Below, piece after piece: positions 7,184 to 15,183 of a stretch of 64,000 bases of DNA (its first letter is position 1; every line of letters starts with the position of its first letter). The notes under the pieces are model-generated. The model was not told where the DNA came from and searched no databases. It was given only the letters and a program-made list of their open reading frames with translations. The position numbers and the translations under genes are program-made. The stretch covers positions 1,240,001-1,304,000 of the forward strand of contig CBDCDJ010000007.1 in assembly GCA_965215355.1 (NCBI GenBank), read 5' to 3'. Origin of the DNA: CBDCDJ01 sp965215355. GTDB taxonomy: Bacteria; Deinococcota; Deinococci; Deinococcales; Trueperaceae.

Positions 7184-7732
7184 CTACTCGAACACCTCTT
7201 TGACCGCCAGCCGCCAACCCGGCACCGTTTCGCCGCCGTCCAGACCATCATCCTCGGTCAGAACGGTCAGGTCGGTGAGGCTACGGTAAACTTTCAGGGT
7301 GCGCTGGCGGGGGTTGACGACCCAGGCCAGCTTTGTCCCCGAGCCAAGCCACTCGGCCACTTTCTCTTCAACCTCGGCGTAAACGTCGTTAGGTGACACG
7401 ACTTCGACGGCTAAGTCGGGGGCACCCGGAAAATAACCCTTGCGGTTCAGGTCGGCCAGGCGCTCTTTGCTGACGAAAGCGACGTCCGGTGCGCGGACCG
7501 TATCGGGGTCGCGCGAGAGTATAAAACCCGTTTCAGCGGCGTAGACCCGGCCCAAGCTCTGCTGTTTAACGTACATACCTAACGGCGCGGCAATATTCAT
7601 CGCCACGCCGCCGTGTTCGTGTCCTGCCGGTGCCATTCGCCTCAACTCTCCCCGAACAAGTTCGTACCGAAAGTCGTCGCCGGGCATTATCAGCAAATCG
7701 TGCGCGGTCATGAGTTTTTCTGTGACTGCCAT
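7184..7732 (-). CDS. Uma2 family protein (putative restriction-endonuclease fold)
   Basis: A 182-residue protein of the Uma2/DUF820 family. Seen are the N-terminal ELVRGELRRMAP, the central RAPDVAFVSKERL and APDLAVEVVSPND, and the C-terminal VEEKVAEWLGSGTKLAWVVNP. The Glu in the first block, the Asp of PDVAF, and the Glu-x-Val with the later Lys match the PD-(D/E)XK-like nuclease core assigned to this family. Biological function in Uma2 proteins is largely unproven. A TATACT box lies at 7751-7756 on the minus strand, and a purine-rich ribosome site (GAGGTCGAAC) precedes the ATG. A second, divergent Uma2 gene is at 22229-22837. Confidence 0.85.
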   Translation of the reverse strand: MAVTEKLMTAHDLLIMPGDDFRYELVRGELRRMAPAGHEHGGVAMNIAAPLGMYVKQQSLGRVYAAETGFILSRDPDTVRAPDVAFVSKERLADLNRKGYFPGAPDLAVEVVSPNDVYAEVEEKVAEWLGSGTKLAWVVNPRQRTLKVYRSLTDLTVLTEDDGLDGGETVPGWRLAVKEVFE

Positions 7733-7856
7733 GTTCGACCTCAGGCCTCAAGTATAAAGCAAAAGTTTTTACTTACGAGTCAACTCCTTGGCCCAAACTT
7801 CTAGCTCAGTTAGTTGTCTCAATCAACCCGCGGTTCAGCCGAAAGATGGGCGAACC

Positions 7857-8894
7857 CTAAACCGACCTGCGGTCGAACAGCGCCAAAAACGGCGTGTCGG
7901 TTTTGCCCTGCTCGGTGAGCAGGCCCAGCAACTTGTACCTGACATGCTCGCTGCAGGCCCGGTGGGTGAGAACCTGCATGGCGAGTTCGGTCGCGCGGGT
8001 GGTGTGGCCTTCGCTCAACAGGTGTTCGACGAGACTCACGACCGCGCCGAAAGCGTGGGCCGACGAGACGCGCTGGGAAATCACGATTTCGTCGCCGTCG
8101 TTCGTGTTGCCCAGGTTGAGCACGCGCACGTTGGGGTCGAGAAGCAGTTTCTCCAGGTCGCCGCCGTGGCCGCCGAGCGCCGAGCCGTCCTCATCAGGGC
8201 TCGAGGTCGCAGCCAGCTCGGCAAAAAGGCGTTCGGTTTGGTCGCCGACCCCGAACACGAACTCGTCGCTGAAGGCCTGCCGGAACCGGCTCAAAAACCT
8301 CAGGGCGACCGAGCGGTGGCCGAGCGAAAAGGTGTTGCGGGCGTAGCAGCGGGCCGCTTCTTCGGAAAAAGCGTTGTAGCCGAGCAGGGTTTCAGCCACC
8401 TCGGCGGCGGCGGCGTGGTCGCTCGAACCCTCGAGTTCAGCGGCGTGCTGGAGCGCCACCACCGCGAAGGCGTCGACGAGGGCGCGCCGTTCGGCACTCA
8501 GCCACTCGTCGTAACTCAGCGAGTCGGACGCGTCCAAGCCCGCCGCCAGCTCGCCCTGAAAAAGCCGGTAGGCCTCGCCCCAGCGCCCGGCCGCTTTGGC
8601 GGCGCGGAAGTGAGCCAGGTCGGTCGGCACCTGCCACCTCACGCGGGTGCGTTCGATTTCCAAATGCGCCCAGGGCAGTGACCGCGCCGCGGCCAAAAGT
8701 TTGCGCAGGTAGTGCAGGGCGGTGTCGTTGTCGGCGTCGGGGCGAAAGAAAAAAGCGAGGTCTTGGCGCGTCAGCCACTCGCCGTGGTAGCCCAGGTAAA
8801 CGAGCAGCCAGCTTACCCGTGTGGGGGGCAGGTCGACGGTCTCGCCACCGACCTCGAGCACGGGTTTACCGAGGATTTTAAGCACCGGGAGCAA
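7857..8894 (-). CDS. BTAD-domain transcriptional regulator-like protein
   Basis: A 345-residue protein with a TTG start at 8894 preceded by GGGGACAG. Residues about 1-90 look like the OmpR-type winged helix seen in SARP/BTAD regulators (beta strands LKILGKPVLEVGG, then the helical VSWLLVYLGYHGEWLTRQDLA region). The bacterial transcriptional activator domain of TPR-like helices follows (DEWLSAERRALVDAFAVVAL, AAEVAETLLGYNAFSEEAAR). The last 100 residues (VRVLNLGNTNDGDEIVI to the end) are another helical region. Many relatives carry a STAND ATPase module after BTAD; this one does not. Target genes are unknown, and no gene is close enough downstream to share its transcript. Confidence 0.75.
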   Translation of the reverse strand: MLPVLKILGKPVLEVGGETVDLPPTRVSWLLVYLGYHGEWLTRQDLAFFFRPDADNDTALHYLRKLLAAARSLPWAHLEIERTRVRWQVPTDLAHFRAAKAAGRWGEAYRLFQGELAAGLDASDSLSYDEWLSAERRALVDAFAVVALQHAAELEGSSDHAAAAEVAETLLGYNAFSEEAARCYARNTFSLGHRSVALRFLSRFRQAFSDEFVFGVGDQTERLFAELAATSSPDEDGSALGGHGGDLEKLLLDPNVRVLNLGNTNDGDEIVISQRVSSAHAFGAVVSLVEHLLSEGHTTRATELAMQVLTHRACSEHVRYKLLGLLTEQGKTDTPFLALFDRRSV

Positions 8895-9137
8895 TCCTGT
8901 CCCCTGCGAACGAACAGGGCGAGCAAATGGGATTTTCTAAGGCCGGCCGAAACGTGAGCATAAAGGTCCTAAAAGTCGTGAGAGAAAGAGCTTGAACCGA
9001 GGACAGGGCGTTCTCGAGCTGAAACCATGATAGGCGAAGCTCTCACTTTTCTCACTTCAAGGATCACATGCGTTTTTTCACACCCCGGGTCGGAACCCGG
9101 GACGGGGGCGGGACGGTCGGTTTGCCACAGTGTCGAC

Positions 9138-9326
9138 ATGCCCAGCGACACGCGTCTAGCCAGCTACCTCGTCCGGTTGGAAAAGAACGGCGTCCAACTG
9201 ACCATCACCGTCCAAAACATCCGCACGCGCGCCGTTTCGATGTTCGAGAGCTACCCCGAACTGCAGAGGGCGCTCGAGGACGGCCTGGCAGCGACCCCCA
9301 CAGCCGGCGAAGAGGCGGGACGCTAG
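9138..9326 (+). CDS. Small hypothetical protein
   Basis: A 62-residue frame with ATG at 9138 (MPSDTRLASYLVRLEKNG), chosen because the upstream extension to 9027 passes through a strong hairpin and looks non-coding. The central part ELPRT is not in this frame; the visible segments are VQLTITVQNIRTRAVSMFESY and a short acidic helix. No clear Shine-Dalgarno site. The family is unknown and the coding status moderately supported. It stands alone between a BTAD gene and metX, both on the other strand. Confidence 0.4.
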   Translation: MPSDTRLASYLVRLEKNGVQLTITVQNIRTRAVSMFESYPELQRALEDGLAATPTAGEEAGR

Positions 9327-9427
9327 CGGGACGACCCTTCAACCTAAGCTCGTCCGCGACGCCGACTGGCTGCGATGCGCTTCCAAGCGCGGCACAGAGC
9401 CTGTCTCTCGGCTAAACTCGGTAAGTC

Positions 9428-10603
9428 CTAAACCACCTCAGTCAAAAAACGCCGCAAGCGCACCGCGATTTGCGGAAACTCAATCAAAAATGCGTCGTGG
9501 CCGTGGGGCGAGTTGATGTGAGTGTAAGAAGCGTTCGGCAAATGGGCCACGAGTTCTTTTTGTTCGCTCTCTGGGTAAAGAACGTCCGTGCCGATGCCCA
9601 TGACGAGCGCGGGCATGGTCATGCCTTTCAGCACGTCTTGAACCCTCCCCCGCCCTTCGGCGAGGTCGTAGTCGTCCATCGCGCGGGTGAGGTAGAGGTA
9701 GGTGTTGGCGTCGAAACGCTCGACGAGCTTGACGCCCTGGTAACTCAGGTACGACTCGATTTCGAAACTCATGTCCAGGAGGTTGCGGGTGGCGGCGACG
9801 CGCTGGCGGCCGAACTTGGCCTCTAGCGAGTCGAAACTGCGGTAAGACAGCATGGCGACGGCTCGAGCCAGTCCCAACCCGTTTTCGGGCTGCCTGTCGG
9901 GGCGGTAGTCGCCGCCCGACCAAGTGGGGTCACTCGTGATGGCGCGGCGCGCGACCTCGTTCAAGCCGATGGCCCAGGCCGAATGCCGCGCGCCGATGGC
10001 GACGGGAACGAGGCTGCGCACCCGCTCCGGATACAGCGCGCCCCACTCCAACACCTGCATCCCGCCCATCGAGCCGCCGACGACCGAGGTTAAAGACTGC
10101 ACACCCAGAGTATCGAGCAAGCGTTTTTGTACTGTCACCATGTCGCGCACGGTGTAGCGGGGAAAACTCAGGCGGTAGGGCGCGCCCGTGGCGGGGTCCA
10201 AACTGGTCGGGCCGGTGGTGCCGTAACAGCCGCCCAAAACATTGCTGCACACGACGAAGTAGGCCCGCGTGTCGAGGGGTTTGCCGGGTCCGATGAGCGG
10301 GGCCCACCAACCCGGCACCGCCTCGCGGCTGTGCCGCCCCGCCGCGTGCGCCGAGCCGGTGAGCGCGTGGCAGACGAGTATGGCGTTGTCGCCCGCCGCG
10401 TTGAGTTCGCCGTAGCTCTCATAAGCCACGACGACCCGCTCGAGCACGCCGCCGTACTCGAGCCGCAAAGGATTCTCAGGCGTCGCCACCTCGAGCAGTT
10501 GCGTGTCGGTTTGGCCGACGCTGCCCGCTTGTGAGGCTTCGGCCCTCGCCAGCAACGCCGCGTGGTCGCCCCAGGTTTCGTGGACGAGGGTGCGACCGAG
10601 CAT
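9428..10603 (-). CDS. metX: Homoserine O-acetyltransferase
   Basis: A 391-residue alpha/beta-hydrolase-fold acyltransferase that makes O-acetylhomoserine from L-homoserine and acetyl-CoA, the entry step to methionine. The nucleophile Ser is in VVGGSMGGMQVLEWG, the oxyanion part in LVCHALTGSAHA, and the C-terminal Asp and His lie in MGIGTDVLYPE and INSPHGHDAFL. Length is normal for MetX. It is the last gene of the methionine operon: its start overlaps the stop of the upstream metY by one base (TGATG), so translation is coupled. Control is expected through the SAM riboswitch at 13409-13529. Confidence 0.95.
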   Translation of the reverse strand: MLGRTLVHETWGDHAALLARAEASQAGSVGQTDTQLLEVATPENPLRLEYGGVLERVVVAYESYGELNAAGDNAILVCHALTGSAHAAGRHSREAVPGWWAPLIGPGKPLDTRAYFVVCSNVLGGCYGTTGPTSLDPATGAPYRLSFPRYTVRDMVTVQKRLLDTLGVQSLTSVVGGSMGGMQVLEWGALYPERVRSLVPVAIGARHSAWAIGLNEVARRAITSDPTWSGGDYRPDRQPENGLGLARAVAMLSYRSFDSLEAKFGRQRVAATRNLLDMSFEIESYLSYQGVKLVERFDANTYLYLTRAMDDYDLAEGRGRVQDVLKGMTMPALVMGIGTDVLYPESEQKELVAHLPNASYTHINSPHGHDAFLIEFPQIAVRLRRFLTEVV

Positions 10604-11862
10604 CAGGAAAGCTCGAGTGCTTGCGAAAAATCAGCTTTGAGGTCGTTGAGGCTCTCTAACCCCACGCTCAAGCGGATGAGGTCTGGACTCACGCCCGCCG
10701 CGCGCCGCGCCGCCTCGCTCAGGCCTGCGTGCGTGGTCGTCCAAGGGATGATGACGACCGTCTTAGCGTCGCCGATGTTGGCGAGGTGCGAGGCCAGTTC
10801 GACGCGGTTCAGAAAAGTCTGAGCCGCTGCCGAATCCTCAGTTTCAAAGCTGATGACCGCGCCGAAACCGTGCCGCAAAATTTTTTGGGCGATTTCATGG
10901 GACGGATGCGACGGCAAGCCCGGATAGATGACGCGCTTGACGCACGGTTGAGTTTCAAGCCATCCAGCCAGCTCGAGCGCGCTGTCGCAGGAGCGCTGCA
11001 CCCGCAGCGACAGCGTTTCCAAACCCTGCAACGCCAAAAACGCCGCGTGCGGCGACAGCGTCATGCCCATCGTGAACAGGCCCAAGTCGTGGGCTCGAGC
11101 CGCGAACGGCGCGGCGGGGTTTTTGTCTAGGTAGCTGCGGCCTCGAGCGTCCTCTTGTGTAAAAGCTGGAAAGCGCGGAGAAGTCCAGTCAAAACGCCCC
11201 GCGTCCACGATCGCCCCGCCGATAAAGGTGCCGTGCCCGCCTATCCACTTCGTCGCCGAGTGAACGACGACGTCCGCGCCGTACTCGAATGGGCGGCACA
11301 GGTAGCCCGCGCAGCCCCAGGTGTTGTCGACGATGAAGGGAACGCCGCGCGCGTGCGCCGCGTCGGCTAGCGCCCGAAGGTCGGGGACGGTACAGCTCGG
11401 GTTGGCGATGGTCTCGACCCACACGCCGACGGTGTCGGCGTCGATAGCCGCTGAAACCGCCGCCGCTGTGGGCTCGACCGCCCGAAAAGTGCAGCCCCAG
11501 GGCTCGAGCAGCTTCCGCGCCACCGCGAACGTGCCGCCGAAAAGATGTTTTGACACGACGAAGTTCGTTCCCGGCCGGGCCAGCGCGAACAAGGTGGTCG
11601 TGGTCGCCGCTTGGCCGGAACTTAAAGCGACGCCCGCCGCGCCGCCCTCGAGCGCCGTCAAGCGCGCCTCGAAAGCGGCCACGGTCGGGTTGTGCATCCG
11701 GCCGTACTGGTTGCCGGTCGTCTCGCCCGCGAACACGGCCCGCGCCTCCTCAGCACTCTCAAAACAGTAGCTGCTCGTCGCGTAGATGGGCACGGCTCGA
11801 GCGCCCGTGGCGGGGTCGACGCCCTGCCCGGCGTGAAGTTGTAGGGTTTCGAAGTCAGCCAT
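10603..11862 (-). CDS. metY: O-acetylhomoserine sulfhydrylase (first of two paralogues)
   Basis: A 419-residue PLP enzyme of the Cys/Met-metabolism family. The PLP-binding lysine is in VVVHSATKWIGGHGTF, and the phosphate-binding Ser/Gly segment in ALSSGQAATTTTLFAL. It converts O-acetylhomoserine with sulfide, or methanethiol, to homocysteine or methionine in the cytoplasm. It is the middle gene of the operon, 48 nt after the other metY and overlapping metX by one base. The two MetY proteins are clearly homologous but differ throughout, so they are not a recent duplication. One may instead be a cystathionine-type or thiol-specific variant, and the sequence alone does not decide. Confidence 0.92.
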   Translation of the reverse strand: MADFETLQLHAGQGVDPATGARAVPIYATSSYCFESAEEARAVFAGETTGNQYGRMHNPTVAAFEARLTALEGGAAGVALSSGQAATTTTLFALARPGTNFVVSKHLFGGTFAVARKLLEPWGCTFRAVEPTAAAVSAAIDADTVGVWVETIANPSCTVPDLRALADAAHARGVPFIVDNTWGCAGYLCRPFEYGADVVVHSATKWIGGHGTFIGGAIVDAGRFDWTSPRFPAFTQEDARGRSYLDKNPAAPFAARAHDLGLFTMGMTLSPHAAFLALQGLETLSLRVQRSCDSALELAGWLETQPCVKRVIYPGLPSHPSHEIAQKILRHGFGAVISFETEDSAAAQTFLNRVELASHLANIGDAKTVVIIPWTTTHAGLSEAARRAAGVSPDLIRLSVGLESLNDLKADFSQALELS

Positions 11863-11910
11863 AAAAAGGCGGGAGAAAGTGGAAAGAGGGCTTTACTTTC
11901 TCCTCGTCCC

Positions 11911-13227
11911 TTAAGCCGCGACCGGCTGACGGGCGGCGGCGAGGGCTTGGGTGAAATCCTCCTTGAGGTCGTCGATGTGCTCCAAGCCCACCGACACCCG
12001 CACCGTACCGGGGCCGATACCCGCCGCGGTAAGGCCGCCCTCGTCGAGCTGCGAGTGCGTGGTGCTCGCGGGGTGCGTCACCGACGTTTTGGCGTCGCCT
12101 AAATTGACGAGGTGCGAGGCGAGCTTGACGCTGTTGAGAAACGTCTTCCCGGCGTCGCGGCCGCCCTCGAGTTCGAAGGTGAGGATGCTGCCCGCGCCGT
12201 TCGGGTAGTGCTGCTGCGCGCGCTCGAAGTAGGGACTGCTCGGCAAGGACGGGTGATGAACGGCCGTCACCGACGGCTGCTCGGCGAGCCAAGCTGCGAG
12301 CGCTTCGGCGTTCTGGACGTGCCTCTCGGCACGCAAGGACAGGCTTTCCAAACCCTGCAAAAACAAAAACGCGTTCAGCGGCGCGAGGGCCGCGCCCAAG
12401 TCGCGCAAACCCTCGACCCGCGCCCGCACCGCGAAAGCGATGTTGCCGAAGGGGCCGTCCACGCCGAACACGTCGCCTATCACCAGGCCGTGGTAACTGG
12501 CGTTCGGTCGGCTGAACCCCGGATAGCGCCCCGAGTTCCAGTCGAACTTCCCGGCGTCGACAATCACCCCGCCGATGCCGGTGCCGTGTCCATTTATCCA
12601 CTTCGTCGCCGAGTGAATGACCACGTCCGCCCCGTGCTCTATCGGCCGGTACAGGTAACCTCCCATCGCCGAGGTGCTGTCCACCAGCACCGCCACCCCG
12701 CGCTCGTGCGCCGCCGCGGCAACCCCGTCTAAGTCGGGCAGCGCCAGCGAGGGGTTGGGAATGGACTCCACGTAGACCGCCTTTGTTTTCTCATCAATCA
12801 AATCTGCAAACTCTTCAGGGCTGTCTTTCGAGGAGGTGAACCTGACCTCTATTCCCAAACGCGGCAGCGTGTTTTTAAACATGTTAAGGCTGCCGCCGTA
12901 GAGGTTCGGCGACGACACGATGTTGTCGCCCGCGTCGGCGACGTTGGTAATCGCCAAAAACTCCGCCGCGTGGCCCGAGGCGACCGCGACCGCCGCCACG
13001 CCGCCCTCGAGCGCCGCCAAACGTTTTTCAAGTACGTCGTTCGTCGGGTTCATAATGCGGCTGTAGATGTTGCCGAACTCCTGCAGCGCGAACAGCCGCG
13101 CGGCGTGGTCGGCGTCGTCGAAGCTGTAGGCCGTCGTCTGGTAAATCGGCACGGCTCGAGACTTGGTCGTTTTTTCGACCTCTTCTTGACCGGCGTGAAT
13201 CTGCAAGGTTTCAAAACGATAAGACAT
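11911..13227 (-). CDS. metY: O-acetylhomoserine sulfhydrylase (second paralogue)
   Basis: A 438-residue PLP enzyme starting MSYRFETLQIHAGQEE, a typical MetY N terminus. PLP lysine is in VVIHSATKWINGHGTGIGG. Compared with the next gene it carries the extra segment SYHGLVIGDVFGVDGPFGN, common in long-form MetY. The ATG has a strong ribosome site (AAAGGAG, 7 nt upstream). It is the first large gene of the metY-metY-metX operon and lies 131 nt after the 13-codon leader frame and SAM-I riboswitch, so it is predicted to be off when S-adenosylmethionine is abundant. Confidence 0.94.
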   Translation of the reverse strand: MSYRFETLQIHAGQEEVEKTTKSRAVPIYQTTAYSFDDADHAARLFALQEFGNIYSRIMNPTNDVLEKRLAALEGGVAAVAVASGHAAEFLAITNVADAGDNIVSSPNLYGGSLNMFKNTLPRLGIEVRFTSSKDSPEEFADLIDEKTKAVYVESIPNPSLALPDLDGVAAAAHERGVAVLVDSTSAMGGYLYRPIEHGADVVIHSATKWINGHGTGIGGVIVDAGKFDWNSGRYPGFSRPNASYHGLVIGDVFGVDGPFGNIAFAVRARVEGLRDLGAALAPLNAFLFLQGLESLSLRAERHVQNAEALAAWLAEQPSVTAVHHPSLPSSPYFERAQQHYPNGAGSILTFELEGGRDAGKTFLNSVKLASHLVNLGDAKTSVTHPASTTHSQLDEGGLTAAGIGPGTVRVSVGLEHIDDLKEDFTQALAAARQPVAA

Positions 13228-13358
13228 AAAAGTCTCCTTTGGAGATGGCGAGAAGTGGGTAAGTTGACGGTTGAGTGGGTTGACAGTCGTTAGTTCTTGG
13301 TTGTCGGCTCTTAGTAACCAAAAACCAACCGCTGAGAACCAAGGACTTTACTCGTTGC

Positions 13359-13400
13359 TCAAGACATTCGTGTTGTTGAGAAGTACCTGCAAACCTTCAT
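13359..13400 (-). CDS. Possible 13-codon leader peptide after the SAM riboswitch
   Basis: ATG at 13400 opens MKVCRYFSTTRMS and stops at TGA. It is preceded by AAGGAGG, a near-perfect ribosome site whose first bases are the 3' strand of riboswitch helix P1. SAM binding, which closes P1, could therefore hide this site. The peptide has no run of methionine or cysteine codons, so classical attenuation is not indicated. Whether it is translated is unproven. Confidence 0.4.
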   Translation of the reverse strand: MKVCRYFSTTRMS

Positions 13401-13408
13401 GGCGCCTC

Positions 13409-13529
13409 CTTATCTGTCCGAAAAGCGCACCATCGTCAGCTCGGCTTTCGGCTGGAAGAAGCACCCGCTTACATGAAAGCTGGTTGCTGCAGCGTCCTGG
13501 GGCCAGGTCCCTCGGCTGCTCCTGATAAG
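13409..13529 (-). promoter_or_regulatory. SAM-I riboswitch (S box)
   Basis: On the minus strand, P1 is formed by CTTATC (13529-13524) and GATAAG (13414-13409). Between them are the conserved S-box elements in order: CAGGAGCAGCCGAGGGAC, CTGGCCC, GCAGCAACC, then GGTGCTTCTTCCAGCC, then the P4 hairpin and GACAGATAAG. This is the aptamer that binds S-adenosylmethionine and controls methionine and cysteine genes. No clear U-tract terminator follows, and a Shine-Dalgarno sequence starts inside the P1 3' strand, so the read-out may be translational. Confidence 0.93.
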
Positions 13530-13835
13530 TCCCGCAGAGAGCGGGGGTGGTTGCCAGTAAACCACACTTCCCGCCGCCACGCAAGCTCGGCGAGAGCGGC
13601 GGCGCGTAAGCACTCACCCCGCCGTTTTGCGCTTCACTGTTTCGGGGGAATTGGCTCGGCTGCGGCCGTGGCAGCTTCGACGTGTCGCCGCAACGGCTCG
13701 AGCGTGCGCCGAAACTGCAGAGCGAACAGCCTCGTCTCTGGGCAGCCGTCGGCCGAACGGTAGCGCCTCTTTTCAGTCGCGTCTTGTCCGTCGCAGCCTG
13801 ATAACAAACTCACACCCCCGCCCGTCGTCAGGAAT
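13530..13835. other. Intergenic region between SAM riboswitch and the membrane protein gene
   Basis: About 300 bases without a supported gene. It should hold the divergent promoters for the methionine operon (minus) and the gene at 13851 (plus). At 13562-13610 there is a GC-rich imperfect inverted repeat whose conceptual translation is of the PPLSPSLRGGG type often produced by dispersed intergenic repeats. I could not pick a convincing promoter for the methionine operon. Confidence 0.4.
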
Positions 13836-13841
13836 TATGCT
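13836..13841 (+). promoter_or_regulatory. Candidate -10 box (TATGCT)
   Basis: TATGCT ends 9 nt before the ATG at 13851, with no Shine-Dalgarno motif between, fitting a near-leaderless transcript. Confidence 0.45.
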
Positions 13842-13850
13842 GGTCGTGTC

Positions 13851-14276
13851 ATGCGCAGCTTACTGCAGTTCGCCGCCTTTCTGACCATCGTCTTTTTTGC
13901 GGTGGGAGAGTTTTTGGGCGGCTGGTATTTGGGCGTGCCGCCCCAGACGCCAGTTTTTCTTTATAAAAAGACGACGACCGTCACCGTCACGCGGCGCACG
14001 CTGCTGAGCCAGCAGTTTCCGTTCGACGTCGAAGGCCGTTTGAGCCGCGGGAGCCTCGTTCTCGAGGGGATTTACGAGCGCCCCGCGAGCTTTCAGAACT
14101 CGAGCCAGCAAGCTCAAGCCCCCAAAGTCTATTTCACCGAAACGTTCGAGCAGGGCGAGCGCATCGCCGTCGACGAGGTCTTGAAGCGGGGCGCGGGCAT
14201 CTACACGCTGCGCTTCACCTACAACGACGCCAGCGGTACTCTGCACATAGACGTTCCGACCAACAGCGAGTTGTAA
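13851..14276 (+). CDS. Membrane-anchored protein of unknown function
   Basis: A 141-residue protein with an N-terminal hydrophobic segment (LLQFAAFLTIVFFAVGEFLGG, given here at 20-residue scale as helix 4-24) acting as uncleaved anchor or signal. The rest is a beta-rich extracytoplasmic domain with VFLYKKTTTVTVTRR and VDVEGRLSRG-like strands and FTETFEQGERIAV. No catalytic motif is seen. I do not recognise a family. A single gene, convergent with nothing, followed 94 nt later by tRNA-Ala. Confidence 0.65.
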   Translation: MRSLLQFAAFLTIVFFAVGEFLGGWYLGVPPQTPVFLYKKTTTVTVTRRTLLSQQFPFDVEGRLSRGSLVLEGIYERPASFQNSSQQAQAPKVYFTETFEQGERIAVDEVLKRGAGIYTLRFTYNDASGTLHIDVPTNSEL

Positions 14277-14330
14277 TGCGCGCTGCAGCCGAGAGAACCC
14301 AGCACTACAGTGAGAAAAAGCCCACACAGC

Positions 14331-14359
14331 TTGACACGCCTCTGGGAAGCCGGTATCAT
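14331..14359 (+). promoter_or_regulatory. Sigma-70 promoter of tRNA-Ala
   Basis: TTGACA at 14331-14336 and TATCAT at 14354-14359 are separated by exactly 17 bases. Transcription would start a few bases before the tRNA at 14371. This is a full two-box promoter, unlike most in the window. Confidence 0.88.
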
Positions 14360-14370
14360 CTTGTTCGCTC

Positions 14371-14446
14371 GGGGCCTTAGCTCAGCTGGGAGAGCGCCTG
14401 CTTTGCAAGCAGGATGTCATCAGTTCGAATCTGATAGGCTCCACCA
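14371..14446 (+). tRNA. tRNA-Ala (anticodon TGC)
   Basis: A 76-nt cloverleaf with encoded CCA. The acceptor stem pairs GGGGCCT with AGGCTCC (one G-U), the D-arm holds AGCTCAGCTGGGAG, the anticodon loop CTTTGCAAG has TGC at 14404-14406, and the T-arm has AGTTCGAAT. It reads GCN alanine codons. Confidence 0.98.
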
Positions 14447-14461
14447 CATCACAAACCAAAA

Positions 14462-14491
14462 ACCGACCCGTCGACCGAGGTCGGTTTTTTT
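14462..14491 (+). terminator. Intrinsic terminator after tRNA-Ala
   Basis: ACCGACC and GGTCGGT form a 7-bp stem around a 10-base loop, followed by six further T residues. It begins 15 nt after the tRNA. Confidence 0.9.
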
Positions 14492-14535
14492 CAAGTCCTT
14501 ACCGCCTGGAGGCGGGCTCGAGCGCTTTGAACTCG

Positions 14536-15183
14536 CTAAGCGCTGGCGATGATGCCTGACAGCACGGCCCGCGCCGCTTGCAGTTCGTCTTCTACAACCG
14601 TGTGACCCATCCCAGGGTAAATCTTCTCGGTGACCATTGCTCCGAGACCCTTTAAGATGCGCGTCGTCGTTTGTACGCGCTCTAAAGGAATGTGCGGGTC
14701 GACGTCGCTGCAGCCGATAAAAATGGGCGTGCCGGAAAGCGAACCCGAGTACGCTTCAGCGGAAACGGTCGGCCCCGCCCCTATCAAACCGCCGCTGAAA
14801 ACGAGCAGGCCGCCGTAGCGCGTGGGATTTTGCGCCGCGAACTCGCTCGCCAAACAAGCGCCTTGCGAAAAACCGCCGAGGACGATGCGCTCTCTGGGAA
14901 TGCCCGCCCCGCTGATACCTTGCACGAGAACGCCGACGGTGTTCAGCGCCGAACTCAAGAAGGGTTCGTTGTGCTCTCTCGGCGCGGTAAAGCGTTGTGG
15001 GTACCACGCAAAATCCTTGGCTTGCGGCGCAAGAACGGCAAAGTCGGACAAACCCAGAGCGTTACCGAGTGGCAAGATGCTCTCGGCGGTCGCGCCGCGC
15101 CCGTGGAGCAAGACGAGCGCGCGGTCGGCTTCTGCGAGAGGTTTGCCCGCAGTGTGAAGACTTTGCGTTTCGTGAATCGTCAC
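14536..15183 (-). CDS. Phospholipase/carboxylesterase-family alpha/beta hydrolase (MhqD-like)
   Basis: A 215-residue serine hydrolase. Seen are the oxyanion-hole segment VLLHGRGATAESILPL, the nucleophile elbow LGGFSQGACLASEFA, the acid residue in IGCSDVDPHIP and the final His in YPGMGHTVVEDEL. The GTG start overlaps the stop of the ring-cleaving dioxygenase gene by 4 nt (GTGA), so the two are one operon. The same pairing occurs in the Bacillus mhqO-mhqD genes induced by quinones and catechols, so a role in detoxifying aromatic electrophiles is a reasonable inference. Confidence 0.85.
   Translation of the reverse strand: MTIHETQSLHTAGKPLAEADRALVLLHGRGATAESILPLGNALGLSDFAVLAPQAKDFAWYPQRFTAPREHNEPFLSSALNTVGVLVQGISGAGIPRERIVLGGFSQGACLASEFAAQNPTRYGGLLVFSGGLIGAGPTVSAEAYSGSLSGTPIFIGCSDVDPHIPLERVQTTTRILKGLGAMVTEKIYPGMGHTVVEDELQAARAVLSGIIASA

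Noticed and set aside
9084..9101. CCCGGGT-CGGA-ACCCGGG hairpin as a terminator
   Set aside because: No T-tract follows on either strand and no gene ends nearby. It is a stable hairpin of unknown meaning.
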